Of a stretch of DNA of 29,298 bases, positions 18,022-26,109 are shown piece after piece. Position 1 is the stretch's first letter, and each line of letters opens with the position of its first letter. The position numbers and the translations under genes were made by a program. This DNA comes from Paulinella micropora (lineage: Eukaryota; Cercozoa; Imbricatea; Euglyphida): NCBI GenBank assembly GCA_009731375.1, contig BJOX01000219.1, positions 620,073 to 649,370 on the forward strand, written 5' to 3'. Under the pieces are notes generated by a model, which ran no database searches, was not told where the DNA came from, and saw only the letters and a list, made by a program, of their open reading frames with translations.

Positions 18022-18503
18022 ACAAAAATAAAACTATAAATATTGCTAATTTGTCATAAATTTTTCACATAAATAAAAATATTGCTACGTTCAAAATAAA
18101 CATAGACTAAATATCAATCTTTATATTGCTTTTTTGCAATATAAATATTGATTAAATTGCAATATTTATATTGATTTCTTGCAATGTTAATATTGCATCA
18201 GTTTCAATATTAATATTGCTTTCTTGCAATATCAATATTGCATAGATTTCAATATTAATATTGCTTTCATGCAATATTAGTATTGCATAAATTTCAATAT
18301 TAATATTGTTTTTTTGCAATATTAATATTGATTTTTGCAATGTAATGTTGGATCAATTTCAATATTAATATTGCTTTTCTGCAATATCAATATTGCATAC
18401 ATTTCAACATTTTTTGGAATATTAATATTGCATACATTTCAATATTAATATTGCTTTTTTGAAATATTAATATTGCCAAATGTCAATATAAATATTGATA
18501 AAC
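18022..18503. repeat. Gene A intron 2 with palindromic AT array
   Basis: From 18120 to 18480 it carries units of GCAATATTAATATTGC, CATAAATTTC, AATATTAATATTGC and CTTTTTT, about 45-50 bp. Donor GTTTATC lies at 18497-18503; the acceptor is immediately left of 18022. Confidence 0.85.
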
Positions 18504-18850
18504 CTGAGACTTGGATGCTTCCAATGCGCCCTTCAACTTTGCCTCCGAAGCTGGGACCTCCTTCACTGCCGAATCAAACGCGTCCTGCGCCCACGCGATG
18601 GCTTCGGACCCAAAATCCTCCAGCTTGGTAGTGTTTTCCTCTGAAGGTTTCCTGGGATACGGCGGGAGCATGTCGAACAAGTTATCTACCTTCGGATTTG
18701 CAGCGGATGAGGATGAAGAGGATCAGGAGGAAGAGGATGAGGAGGAAGAGGATGAGGAGGAAGAGGATGAGGAGGAAGAAGTGGCCGGCGAGGAAGGTTC
18801 CGGACCCCCAGGGGTGACCTCCGAGGTCACACTGCCATCAGCGCCTTGAC
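18504..18850 (-). CDS. Gene A exon 2: Ser run and helical segment
   Basis: Acceptor ATTCTATAG at 18851-18859. The frame is continuous with exon 1 (codon split 1+2) and reads a Thr/Pro/Gly stretch, then a run of about 20 Ser encoded by TCC/TCT/TCA repeats (18710-18780), then LFDMLPPYPRKPSEEN, EAIAWAQDAFDSAVKEVPAS and KLKGALEASKSQ before CAG|GTTTAT. Exons 1 and 2 together are 423 nt, an exact multiple of three. The opposite-strand Glu run is a shadow. Confidence 0.65.
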
Positions 18851-18892
18851 CTATAGAATGAATTTAAATTGTCAAGGAATGAAAGAGCTCGA

Positions 18893-18916
18893 GGAAGGCA
18901 ACAACAACAACAACAG
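18893..18916. repeat. (CAA)n tract, left border of an inverted duplication
   Basis: Short CAA run at about 18899-18915. A similar, longer CAA tract borders the duplicated segment on its right side (19929-19982). Confidence 0.7.
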
Positions 18917-18920
18917 GCGA

Positions 18921-19928
18921 TCGCCATATCAGAAGTAAGTAACAGATATATATAAAACAAAAAGTTGAATGTTTGCAATATTTGTATTGATATTTTGCAA
19001 TATATATTGCTATGCTTCATAGTTTGTATTGATAGTTTGTATTGCAATTGATATTCTGCAATATTCATATTGATATTTTGCAATATTTGTATTGCTATGT
19101 TTCAATACATCAATTTCAATATTAATATTGCTTTTTTGCAATATTAATAATAAATATTGCATCAATTTCAATATTAATATTGCTTTTTTGCATTTTTAAT
19201 ATTGCATACATTCCCATATTAATATTGCTTTTTTGCAATATTAATATTGCATACATTTCAATATTAATATTGCTTTTTGCAATATTAATATTGTATCGAT
19301 TTCAATATTAATATTGGTTTGTGCAATATTAATATTGCATCGATTTCAATATTAATATTGCTTTTTTGCAATAGTAATACTACATCAATTTCAGTATTGC
19401 CTTTTGCGATATTAATATTGCATCAAATTCAATATTAATATTGCTTTTTTGCAATATAAATATTGCATCAATTTCAATATAAGCATTTCTTTATTACAAT
19501 ATTAATATTGCATTATTAATATTGCATCAATTTCAATATTAATATTGCTTTTTTTGCAATATTAATATTGCATCAAATTCAATATTAAATATTGCTTTTT
19601 TGCAATGTTTGTATTGATACTTTGCAATATTTATATTGCTATGTTTCAATATTTGTATTGATAGTTTGCAATATTTATATTGACATTGCAAAATTAAATT
19701 GACATTGTGCAATATTTGTATTGATAGTCTGCAATATGCATATTGTTATGATGTCTGTGTTCTCTCCAGCATTTGCCGAGTGGACTAGGGAGGGGAAGAA
19801 GAACCCCAGTTCACCGGCTACGACGAACTTCGACCTGGTCGACCTGATATACAGGTGTTTGAGCCAGCATTTTATGCTGGTCGGACCACGCCTCTTTAGG
19901 CAGCAGATGAAGGCCCGATTCAAGTATG
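18921..19928 (+). repeat. Inverted, expanded copy of gene A exon 5 tail, intron 5 and exon 6 start
   Basis: Plus-strand sequence starting at AGAAGTAAGTAACAGATATATA parallels the minus-strand exon 5/intron 5 junction at 16439. It follows the intron 5 repeats, and ends with TTCTCTCCAG plus an exon 6-like segment (19767-19928). The intron portion is about 830 nt against 354 nt in gene A. The difference is mainly a GCAATATTAATATTGC/TTTTTT array at 19090-19600 that the gene A intron lacks. Confidence 0.75.
19767..19928 (+). pseudogene. Isolated exon 6 paralogue on the opposite strand
   Basis: 162 nt preceded by an intact acceptor (TGTGTTCTCTCCAG) and ending TTCAA|GTATGT, a good donor. Open: AFAEWTREGKKNP, LSQHFMLVGPRLF, QQMKARFKY. 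It lacks the one-base deletion seen in gene A exon 6. Nothing else of the gene accompanies it, so by itself it is a fragment inside intron 1 of gene A; it could alternatively be spliced into an antisense transcript. Confidence 0.65.
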
Positions 19929-20096
19929 TGACAACAACAACAATTACGCAAACCGATGCAACAACAACAACAACAACAACAAACAATATTTATATTGATA
20001 TTTTGCAATATTAATATTGATACTTGACATTATTAGAGAGAGAGATCGAGACAGTGTGTGTGTGAGAGAGAGAGAAAAAGAGAGAGATAGTGGAAG

Positions 20097-20128
<32 letters not shown>

Positions 20129-20325
20129 TACACAAACCGATACAACAACAACAACAACAACAACAAACAAACAAAAAACGTCTGTTTCTGATTTGGCAAT
20201 ATTTATATTGATATTTGGCAATATTGATATTGATATTTGACTTGAGAGAGAAAGAGAGAGAGAGAGATAGAGAGAGATCGCGAGAGATCGAGACAGTGTG
20301 TGTGTGAGAGAGAGAGAGAGAGAAA

Positions 20326-20335
<10 letters not shown>
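19929..20335. repeat. Compound tandem duplication of CAA / AT-palindrome / GA-GT microsatellite block
   Basis: Two successive blocks share the same order: (CAA)n, AATTACRCAAACCGATRCAAC, (CAA)n, CAATATTTATATTGATATTT units, GAGAGAGATCGAGACAG, (GT)n and (GA)n. Block one is about 19930-20092 and block two about 20098-20335. A further GA/GT tract continues to 20450. All of this lies in intron 1 of gene A. Confidence 0.75.
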
Positions 20336-20365
<30 letters not shown>

Positions 20366-20367
20366 CA

Positions 20368-20406
<39 letters not shown>

Positions 20407-20450
20407 AGAGGGAAAGAGAGAATTCGAAAGAGAGAGAGAGAGAGAGAGGT
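20336..20450. repeat. (GA)n/(GT)n microsatellite at the 5' end of intron 1
   Basis: GAGAGAAAGAGA and GTGTGTGTGTGTGTGAGAGA runs. The long Ser/Leu and Arg/Glu frames here are repeat artefacts. Confidence 0.95.
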
Positions 20451-20469
20451 ATAACGTATTTATACGTAC

Positions 20470-20545
20470 CCGGCTTTGTCTTATCCACCGCGGCGGCCCT
20501 CTGGGACGCATTTAAGTTGTTGCGATCGCGAGCACGAGGGGGCAT
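20470..20545 (-). CDS. Gene A exon 1 (start codon)
   Basis: ATG at 20543-20545 opens MPPRARDRNNLNASQRAA and continues to KTKPG, ending at a donor GTACGT (20464-20469). The split codon is completed by the first two bases of exon 2. A GTG six codons upstream would extend it, but the ATG is preferred. TATA-like elements lie about 10-30 bases upstream. The N-terminus is basic with no signal peptide, fitting a nuclear or cytosolic protein. Confidence 0.6.
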
Positions 20546-20548
20546 TGC

Positions 20549-20577
20549 TTTTATAGTTTTCACGACCTATTTATAGT
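20549..20577 (-). promoter_or_regulatory. Probable TATA box(es) of gene A
   Basis: The minus strand reads CACTATAAATAGG (core complement at 20568-20575) and, closer to the ATG, CTATAAAAG (20549-20557). The first is a good TATA consensus, but the implied 5' leader would be very short unless translation begins downstream. Confidence 0.4.
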
Positions 20578-21029
20578 GTAAATGTATGGATTCCGAATTC
20601 GAATTCCGTTATCAGACAAATTAAACGTGCACGTGTAGGGTCGTAGAAAGCTATGATACAGGGAACAAAAAAGTCGTGTTTGTCCTTCCGTAGATATGGA
20701 AAATAATTCTATCTACGGAAGAAAGCATACAAGCATGACTTACTTGCAATTGCAGTCGGGAATCTGACTCGGTCAAGATGGCGTTTTTTTGGAGCAATCA
20801 AGGTCAAGCGGGACACCTCTCAAGACTTTTTTTAACCCACCAAAAAGGATTGTGCAAAAACTACTCAGTGCGGTCCAGAGTATCAAAGAATTCACGTGCT
20901 GTCCGAACTACCGAAAATTAGACAGTTAGCCCGGGAAGTTGCTTAAAGGTATCGAAAATCCAGGTTTACGCAAAGCCTCTGCCCTTGCAAAAAATGCAAG
21001 GGCCAAAAACTCAAATCATAAAGCACTAG
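20578..21029. other. Spacer between gene A promoter and (CTT)n, with two hairpins
   Basis: No gene recognised. It contains a 12-bp stem (20685-20696 with 20710-20721) inside a longer imperfect inverted repeat 20673-20740, and a 9-bp stem GCCCTTGCA/TGCAAGGGC at 20981-21003 with an AAAAA loop. Base composition is intermediate between gene A exons and the AT-rich viral region. Confidence 0.5.
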
Positions 21030-21245
21030 GTATCTTCTTCTTCTTCTTCTTCTTCTTCTTCTTCTTCTTCTTCTTCTTCTTCTTCTTCTTCTTCTTCTTC
21101 TTCTTCTTCTTCTTTCTTCCTCTTCCTCTTCCTCTTCTTCTTCTTCTTCTTCTTCTTCTTCTTCTTCTTCTTCTTCTTCTTCTTCTTTAGATCTTCTTTC
21201 TTCTTTCTTCTTTCTTCCTCTTCTTCTTCCTTCTTTCTTTTTTCT
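21030..21245. repeat. (CTT)n microsatellite at host-virus boundary
   Basis: About 200 bp of nearly pure TTC/CTT with TTCCTC and TTTC interruptions on the right. Poly-Phe/Leu and poly-Glu/Arg frames are artefacts. It is the last host-like feature before the AT-rich viral genes. Whether it belongs to the host or to a terminal repeat of the viral element is open. Confidence 0.9.
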
Positions 21246-21445
21246 TAGTAGATGATACACATTTTCTCTGCGAGAATTTTTTCAAAATCCCCGCCTTCAA
21301 AATGTGTGTGGCACCCTCTCCTATGGATTTCCGATACAATAAATACAAAGAAACAAAAACAACCAAATAGCCTTATATAGCACACTACAAGAAAACATAT
21401 GACATATTTTTATTTATCATTTAAAGAATTATAAGTGAATATAGA

Positions 21446-21625
21446 ATGAGTGAGAGAACAATCAGAAAAGTTTCAAAAGGAGGAATATGTATTCAAAAAA
21501 ATGAAATCGTTATAAGGTGGAGAGAAAATGGAGAACAAAAAAGAAAAATAATTTACATTGGAAAAAAGAGATCAAAGGAAGAAGCAGAAAAGCAAGCAAG
21601 GGAGTTTTATGAAAGGAAGTATTAG
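21446..21625 (+). CDS. Small basic protein, possible AP2-like DNA-binding domain
   Basis: A 59-codon ORF, ATG to TAG. It reads GGICIQKNEIVIRWRENG, RKIIYIGKKRSKEEAEKQA and ends REFYERKY. The pattern of an Ile/Trp beta-strand, NG turn, basic strand, then helix (SKEEAEKQAREFYE) resembles AP2-like DNA-binding domains seen beside HNH nucleases and integrases in mobile elements. The similarity is by eye only. GAATATAGA just precedes the ATG. First gene of the viral block, on the same strand as the replication genes. Confidence 0.5.
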   Translation: MSERTIRKVSKGGICIQKNEIVIRWRENGEQKRKIIYIGKKRSKEEAEKQAREFYERKY

Positions 21626-21666
21626 CAAAATATGAAGAAGATAATAATAATACCAATTATGAATAA

Positions 21667-22218
21667 TTGACTAAACAAAAGAAAAACATTAACAGAAAAG
21701 AAAGAAGCAAACAAACATATACTTGTGTATGTGGTAAAACTATAAAAATATATAGCAAATACGAACACGAAAAAAGCCAATCACATAGATACTTCTTTGC
21801 GGAGAAAGAAGAGATTATGTTAGGTGGTCGTAAAGTAATTCGTATAACATATAGAAACGATGACATAGAAAGATATTACGAAAATAAAAAACAAATAATT
21901 AATTTTATTTTAAACAAATATTATTTATTTCTATATAAAATGACAACGACCAGAGTTGTGGGTGTTTCATTTGATGGGAGACAAGATAATATTTCTTATC
22001 TCCGAAAAAATAGTGAAACAGTTTTTATTCAGCACGAGCCAGAAAACAAATTTGATAAAAATGCGATAAAGGTTGAAACAGAAAGCGGAAAGCAACTCGG
22101 ATATATCAGCAAGCACTTAGCAGAAACTCTAAAAATTAAAGGAAGGAAACACGTATATTATTCAATCTATGGAGGAGGGGCAGGAAAACATTATGGAATT
22201 GAAATTACTATCCCTTGA
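21667..22218 (+). CDS. C/H zinc-finger segment and HIRAN-domain protein
   Basis: One frame of 183 codons. The first part has TYTCVCGKTI...HEKSQSHRYF, a C-x-C...H-x5-H pattern common in small proteins of large DNA viruses, but no ATG opens it (it begins TTG; a short ATG frame at 21632 would need a shift). The second part starts at ATG 21940, directly after TTTCTATATAAA, and is a complete HIRAN domain of 92 residues: TRVVGVSFDGRQDN, FIQHEPENKFDKNAIKVE, GKQLGYISKHLAETL. HIRAN domains bind DNA ends or damaged DNA and accompany helicases and nucleases. I think 21940-22218 is the real HIRAN gene and 21667-21939 a separate or fused zinc-finger gene. Confidence 0.7.
   Translation: MTKQKKNINRKERSKQTYTCVCGKTIKIYSKYEHEKSQSHRYFFAEKEEIMLGGRKVIRITYRNDDIERYYENKKQIINFILNKYYLFLYKMTTTRVVGVSFDGRQDNISYLRKNSETVFIQHEPENKFDKNAIKVETESGKQLGYISKHLAETLKIKGRKHVYYSIYGGGAGKHYGIEITIP
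21931..21939 (+). promoter_or_regulatory. TATA-like viral promoter before HIRAN gene
   Basis: TTATTTATTTCTATATAAA abuts ATG 21940. Similar TATATA-type boxes precede 22271, 25782, 26110 and, on the minus strand, 27759, and ATATA/GATATAAA forms precede 21446 and 22592. Confidence 0.5.
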
Positions 22219-22270
22219 TAATTAATTTTATATATTAAAGATTATTTTTTTTAATTATATATACACAAAG

Positions 22271-22492
22271 ATGGGTAGAAAACTGATATATAAAACACCA
22301 GAAGAGAAGAAGGAAGCCTTACGGAGAAAGGCGAGAGAGTTTATACAAAAAGACCCAGAAAAACATAGACAGAAGTCAATGGAGTATTACAACCAAAATA
22401 AAGTAATAATAGCGGAGAGGAGAAAGAAAAAAAGAGATGAAGTAAAGCAAGCATTACTTAAGTTGAAAAGAATGGAGGAGGCAATGAAATGA
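22271..22492 (+). CDS. Small basic coiled-coil protein
   Basis: 73 codons: MGRKLIYKTPEEKKEALRRK, then EFIQKDPEKHRQKSMEYYNQ and a Lys/Arg/Glu helix to the end. Highly charged and probably helical. Small MGRKxIY...EEKKxA proteins are frequent in giant viruses and PLVs but have no established function. TTATATATACACAAAG precedes the ATG. It lies between the HIRAN gene and the polymerase gene on the same strand. Confidence 0.65.
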   Translation: MGRKLIYKTPEEKKEALRRKAREFIQKDPEKHRQKSMEYYNQNKVIIAERRKKKRDEVKQALLKLKRMEEAMK

Positions 22493-24623
22493 ATTTCTAT
22501 TTAAAATAGAAGAAATTATTATATATAAATATAACAGATAATTTATTATTATTTTTTATTATTTTTATATCCGCTTTGATATAAAAAAAGTATGCCACCA
22601 CCTTTACCACCCAGACCAACGAAGGAAAATGTAGAACTAGCGAAGGTAAGGGCAAACTTAAGAGAAACTAAGACACAAGAAGCGAAGAAGCGTGAGGTAA
22701 AACTTGTAGAACTAAGACCAATAAAAAACAGAGGTATAAATGGATATACATACCCCTTCAAAGACCTTGACATTAACTTCTATGATATGGATGCGATTGA
22801 AATATCAATTATGAGAGCAGTTAAGGATGCTAAAAATAGAGGTTTGACAAACGAAGCAAGTCTTCATGTTAAGTTTGGGTATATAACAGATGACGATGAT
22901 AGTAAGTTTTACAAGTGGAAAACTTTTAACTCAGTTAAGTTAAAAGACATAGATGAGTTGTTTCGTGATATATATTTATATAACGAACAAAATCTTGAAG
23001 CCAGTGCGAATGGATATGAAAGAATTATTCAACATATAACTATTCAAATTATCCAAGAAGACGGAGGCGGGTGTAATGATACAGGAAGTGATAAAAAACA
23101 TAAAACACCCGAAGGGATACATATTAATCCAAGAAGCAAAGATAATAATTGTTTCTTTCATGTTGTTAAAAACATACTAAATTTACCAATGAAAGGTAAA
23201 TCAAAACTCAATAAAAAAGTATGTAATGATATTAGGCAAGAATTCAAACTTGAACATAATTCATATATACCACTTTCAATAGGATATGAAATCTTAAAAA
23301 AATATTGTTTTGAAGGTAAGTATTTTGAATTGACCGATGCAACAAGCAAACAGACATTCAAAAATTTTGAAGACCCTTTAATAACCGCAGATGTGCTTTG
23401 TTATCTACTCAAAGGACATTATATAAGTTTCATAAAAAGAAACAAAAATAAGTGTCCAGATTGTTTCACCGAATATTATAATAAGCACACTTGTAATAAT
23501 AAAAGGGTTTCATATGCGAGGGCTAAACTCAGAAAGAAAGAAAATCAAGTGAGGTCTTTATTGACTACTTTTGAAGATGCTAAGTATAATAATCAAGATG
23601 AAGTATTTCATTATGACTTAGAGACTTTTACAAATGAATACGAATTACACACACCATACATAGCAGGCTATACCATTTCGGATATCGGCTTTAAATATGT
23701 AGCAGGTGATGAATGTATTCCTAAATTACTTGATATAATTTTCAAATATGCGGAGGAGTTAGCAGAAAGAAAACAGAAAGCAAAATTATATGTTAATGCT
23801 TTTAACGGAAGTAAGTTTGACCATTACTCATTACAGAAAGAATTTATCAAAAGAAGAATAAAAAATTCAACTCTTATGAACAATGGTGCTATTATCTCAT
23901 TAGAATATAAAAATATAAAATTCTGGGATTTATGTAAGCACACTGAGGGAAGTCTAAAAAAGAACCTTGAAACACTGGGATGCAATGTGTTAAAAGGCGA
24001 CTTTGACCATGACAAGGCGAAACGATGGGAAGAGATGGATGATGAAACGAAAAAGGAATGTCTAACATACTTAGAAAAAGATGTTATGGGACTAAAGGAA
24101 CTACACGACAAACTAAACAATCAAATATATGAAGAACATAAAACTAATTTAACCGCTTATATATCTACTTCGTCTCTAACTTGGAATTTATGGAAAAAGA
24201 AGATAGATGGTAAATATGTTATTCAACTACCGAATTTAAAACAAGAAAAAGATTTTAGAAGGGCTGTATATGGTGCTAGAACTTATCCAAGCAAAAGGCG
24301 ATTTATTTCGGAGCAATATCAAAAATACATAAATGGTGAAATCGGCTTTGATGAGGTTGTAGATTATCTTATTGATGCGGATGTAGTCTCACTTTATCCA
24401 ACTGCAATGCTTGAATTATTTATGACTGGAGAAATAAAGGAATGTGAAGGAGAAATGAAAGGGAAACTCGGAATATATAATGTTGATTATGTATCTCCAA
24501 AAAAATATTACATCCACGGGTTCCTTATAGAGATAGTAAGGGGTGTTTAAAATGGGAGTTAAGAGATATGAAAGACCAATGGCTTACTTCTGTAGATATT
24601 GAAGATATGATTGAACTTGGCTA

Positions 24624-24661
24624 CCAAGTCAAAATCANNNNNNNNNNCCAAGTCAAAATCA
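24624..24661. other. N10 gap with duplicated 14-bp flanks
   Basis: CCAAGTCAAAATCA is present on both sides of ten N (24638-24647). This is a contig join whose overlap was not collapsed; the excess is 24 bases and keeps the frame. Confidence 0.9.
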
Positions 24662-25044
24662 TTCGTGGATATTACACTGAAGAAGCCGAACCAGTATTTA
24701 AAGAATATATTTCTGACTTATTCAAGAAAAAACAAAATTCAAAGAAAGGCACACCGCAGTATTTATTAGCAAAGTTATTTATGAATGCTTTATACGGAAA
24801 GACAATTCAAAGACCGATAAACTCAGTGAGTAAATATATTTCTAAAAATCACGAATACTGGAAATTCTGGGCTAAACATGTGATAACCGATATTGAAAAA
24901 TTTGAAGAGGCTAATGGTGAATTATGGTTAATCAGTGGTATTCCAAGAGATGAGCAAGAAAAAGAAGAAAAAATTACAAAACCAACTCATTACGGAGCAT
25001 TCATATTAGCATACAGCAGACGAATTATGTATAAGTATATGACT

Positions 25045-25087
25045 GAAGCCAATCCAAACNNNNNNNNNNTCCGAAGCCAATCCAAAC
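25045..25087. other. N10 gap with duplicated 15-bp flanks
   Basis: GAAGCCAATCCAAAC is present on both sides of ten N (25060-25069), 28 bases apart. The excess changes the frame, which is exactly the shift seen in the polymerase gene. Confidence 0.9.
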
Positions 25088-25567
25088 AACGATCCCGACA
25101 GAGATTATTATTATACAGATACAGACAGCATTCAAAGCCATGTAAGAAACATTGATCGGATAAAGAGATTTAGAGATAAAACAATCGGCGGAATGGATGA
25201 TGACCTTGGAACAGATTGTAAAATAATAAGAGGAATATGGGTAGCACCAAAATTGTATATGTTGGAGTATGTAAAGAAAGGGGAAGAAAAAGGTAAAACT
25301 CATTTCCACTTTAGAGGAAAAGGTTTGGATTTGAAAAAATTAAATTCAACCGCTTATGAATTAATGGATAAGGGCGAAAGTTTAACTAATACCAGAGACT
25401 TTATAATGAAGAAAATACATACTAGCAGAAACAGCAAACAACAACATATTGAACACTTTAGCATACACCACCAAAAGAATGTAGTAAAAGTAGTTAATAA
25501 AACAAGATGGTGCGGGCGTGAGTTTATCAACGAAAATGATAGTATCCCTTACGGCTTTGATATTTGA

Positions 25568-25735
25568 GAATTTCACTTTACTGCCCGAAGGGCGTAATCA
25601 CTCTACGAGATGGTCGTGCTACGCACTCTCGCTATGGATTCAACTTGTTGAATCTATAATCTCAAACATCGTCGGCCATTAAAGTATAAAACGATGTTTT
25701 GTGATGACGGCAGTCAGAACAAAATATCAAATAAT
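25568..25735. other. Structured intergenic region after polB
   Basis: Several short stems follow the stop codon: GCCC-GAA-GGGC at 25583-25593, GATTCAAC-TT-GTTGAATC near 25635-25655, and AAACATCG near 25664 complementary to CGATGTTT near 25692. GC is higher than in flanking viral DNA. It could be a transcript 3'-end signal, ncRNA or remnant; no gene recognised. Confidence 0.4.
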
Positions 25736-25770
25736 TAATTAATTTTTTTCAATAAATTTTTTTACCACTC

Positions 25771-25777
25771 TATATAG
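25771..25777 (+). promoter_or_regulatory. TATA-like viral promoter (CTATATAGA)
   Basis: ACTCTATATAGACCA lies just before ATG 25782, the start of the broken ExoX-C-like gene. It includes TCTA in an AT-rich context, a motif known from late promoters of some giant viruses and their virophages (comparison only). Confidence 0.45.
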
Positions 25778-25781
25778 ACCA

Positions 25782-26069
25782 ATGACCACCCTCACCAGAC
25801 TATGCGAGAAGTTTGAATAACTTTCAATTGAGAAGAAGAAGGAATTCTTTTCAGTAAAAGATGTGCAACAGGTAATTAATGAAGAAATTAAGGCGATTGA
25901 AAAAAGTAGAGAAGGAAAACCAAAGGATACTTTTCCATTTGGCAAATACAAAGGAAAAAAAATTCAAGATGTTGCAACTATTGATAAGCCATACCTTGAA
26001 TGGGTTATGAAACAGCCGTGGTTTGATAAATTTACTGACATTAAAAGTGAAGTAAAAAAATACACTTAA
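25782..26069 (+). pseudogene. ExoX C-terminal-like/DUF3820-like protein with one in-frame stop
   Basis: ATG 25782 opens MTTLTRLCEKFE, followed by TAA at 25818-25820. The same frame then continues without interruption through EKKKEFFSVKDVQQVINEE to the stop at about 26069. The C-terminal half contains DTFPFGKYKGKKIQDVA and YLEWVMKQPWF, the FGKYKGk....YLxW pattern of the exodeoxyribonuclease X C-terminal/DUF3820 family, which is found next to nucleases and in phages. Without the nonsense codon it would be 95 residues. An alternative is initiation at the ATG at 25860-25862. The viral promoter-like box before 25782 supports the longer gene. Confidence 0.6.
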
Positions 26070-26109
26070 TATTTTTGCCAAAAGATTTTTTTAAAAATCT
26101 TTATATATC

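Larger units (their letters stand above)
22592..25567 (+). pseudogene. polB: Protein-primed type family B DNA polymerase with OTU-like N-terminal domain; broken by one indel and two gap artefacts
   Basis: Replicates the viral genome. The first open segment (22592-24550) holds an N-terminal region, an OTU-like part (DNNCFF, C187; KGHY, H276), a Cys/His motif (CPDC...HTC), and the 3'-5' exonuclease: ExoI DLET (D342, E344), ExoII FNGSKFDHY (D410), ExoIII YLEKD (D497). Polymerase motif A is DADVVSLYP (D597). A one-base deficit in the A7 run near 24500 throws the frame off before the PRVPYRDSKG region, which resumes in another frame. Motif B (KLFMNALYGKT) is near 24773 and motif C (YYYTDTDS) near 25100-25125; KLYMLE and KGKTHFHFRGKG belong to the thumb/binding region. 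N blocks at 24638-24647 and 25060-25069 have duplicated flanks. The second, a 28-base excess, fully explains the last frame change. Corrected length is about 974 residues. No stop is needed outside these defects, so the gene may be intact in reality. Confidence 0.88.

Noticed and set aside
20033-20563. A 176-residue frame beginning with the gene A N-terminus and continuing as Ser/Leu repeats
   Set aside because: It is exon 1 read through its donor into the intron 1 microsatellites.
20939-21260. Poly-Phe/Leu and poly-Glu/Arg frames
   Set aside because: Products of the (CTT)n tract.
21246-21445. Terminal inverted repeat or target-site duplication of the viral element
   Set aside because: The other end of the element is outside the window, so no partner sequence can be compared.
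25590-25660. Possible tRNA-like fold behind polB
   Set aside because: The stems do not form a cloverleaf and no acceptor stem or standard T-arm sequence is present.
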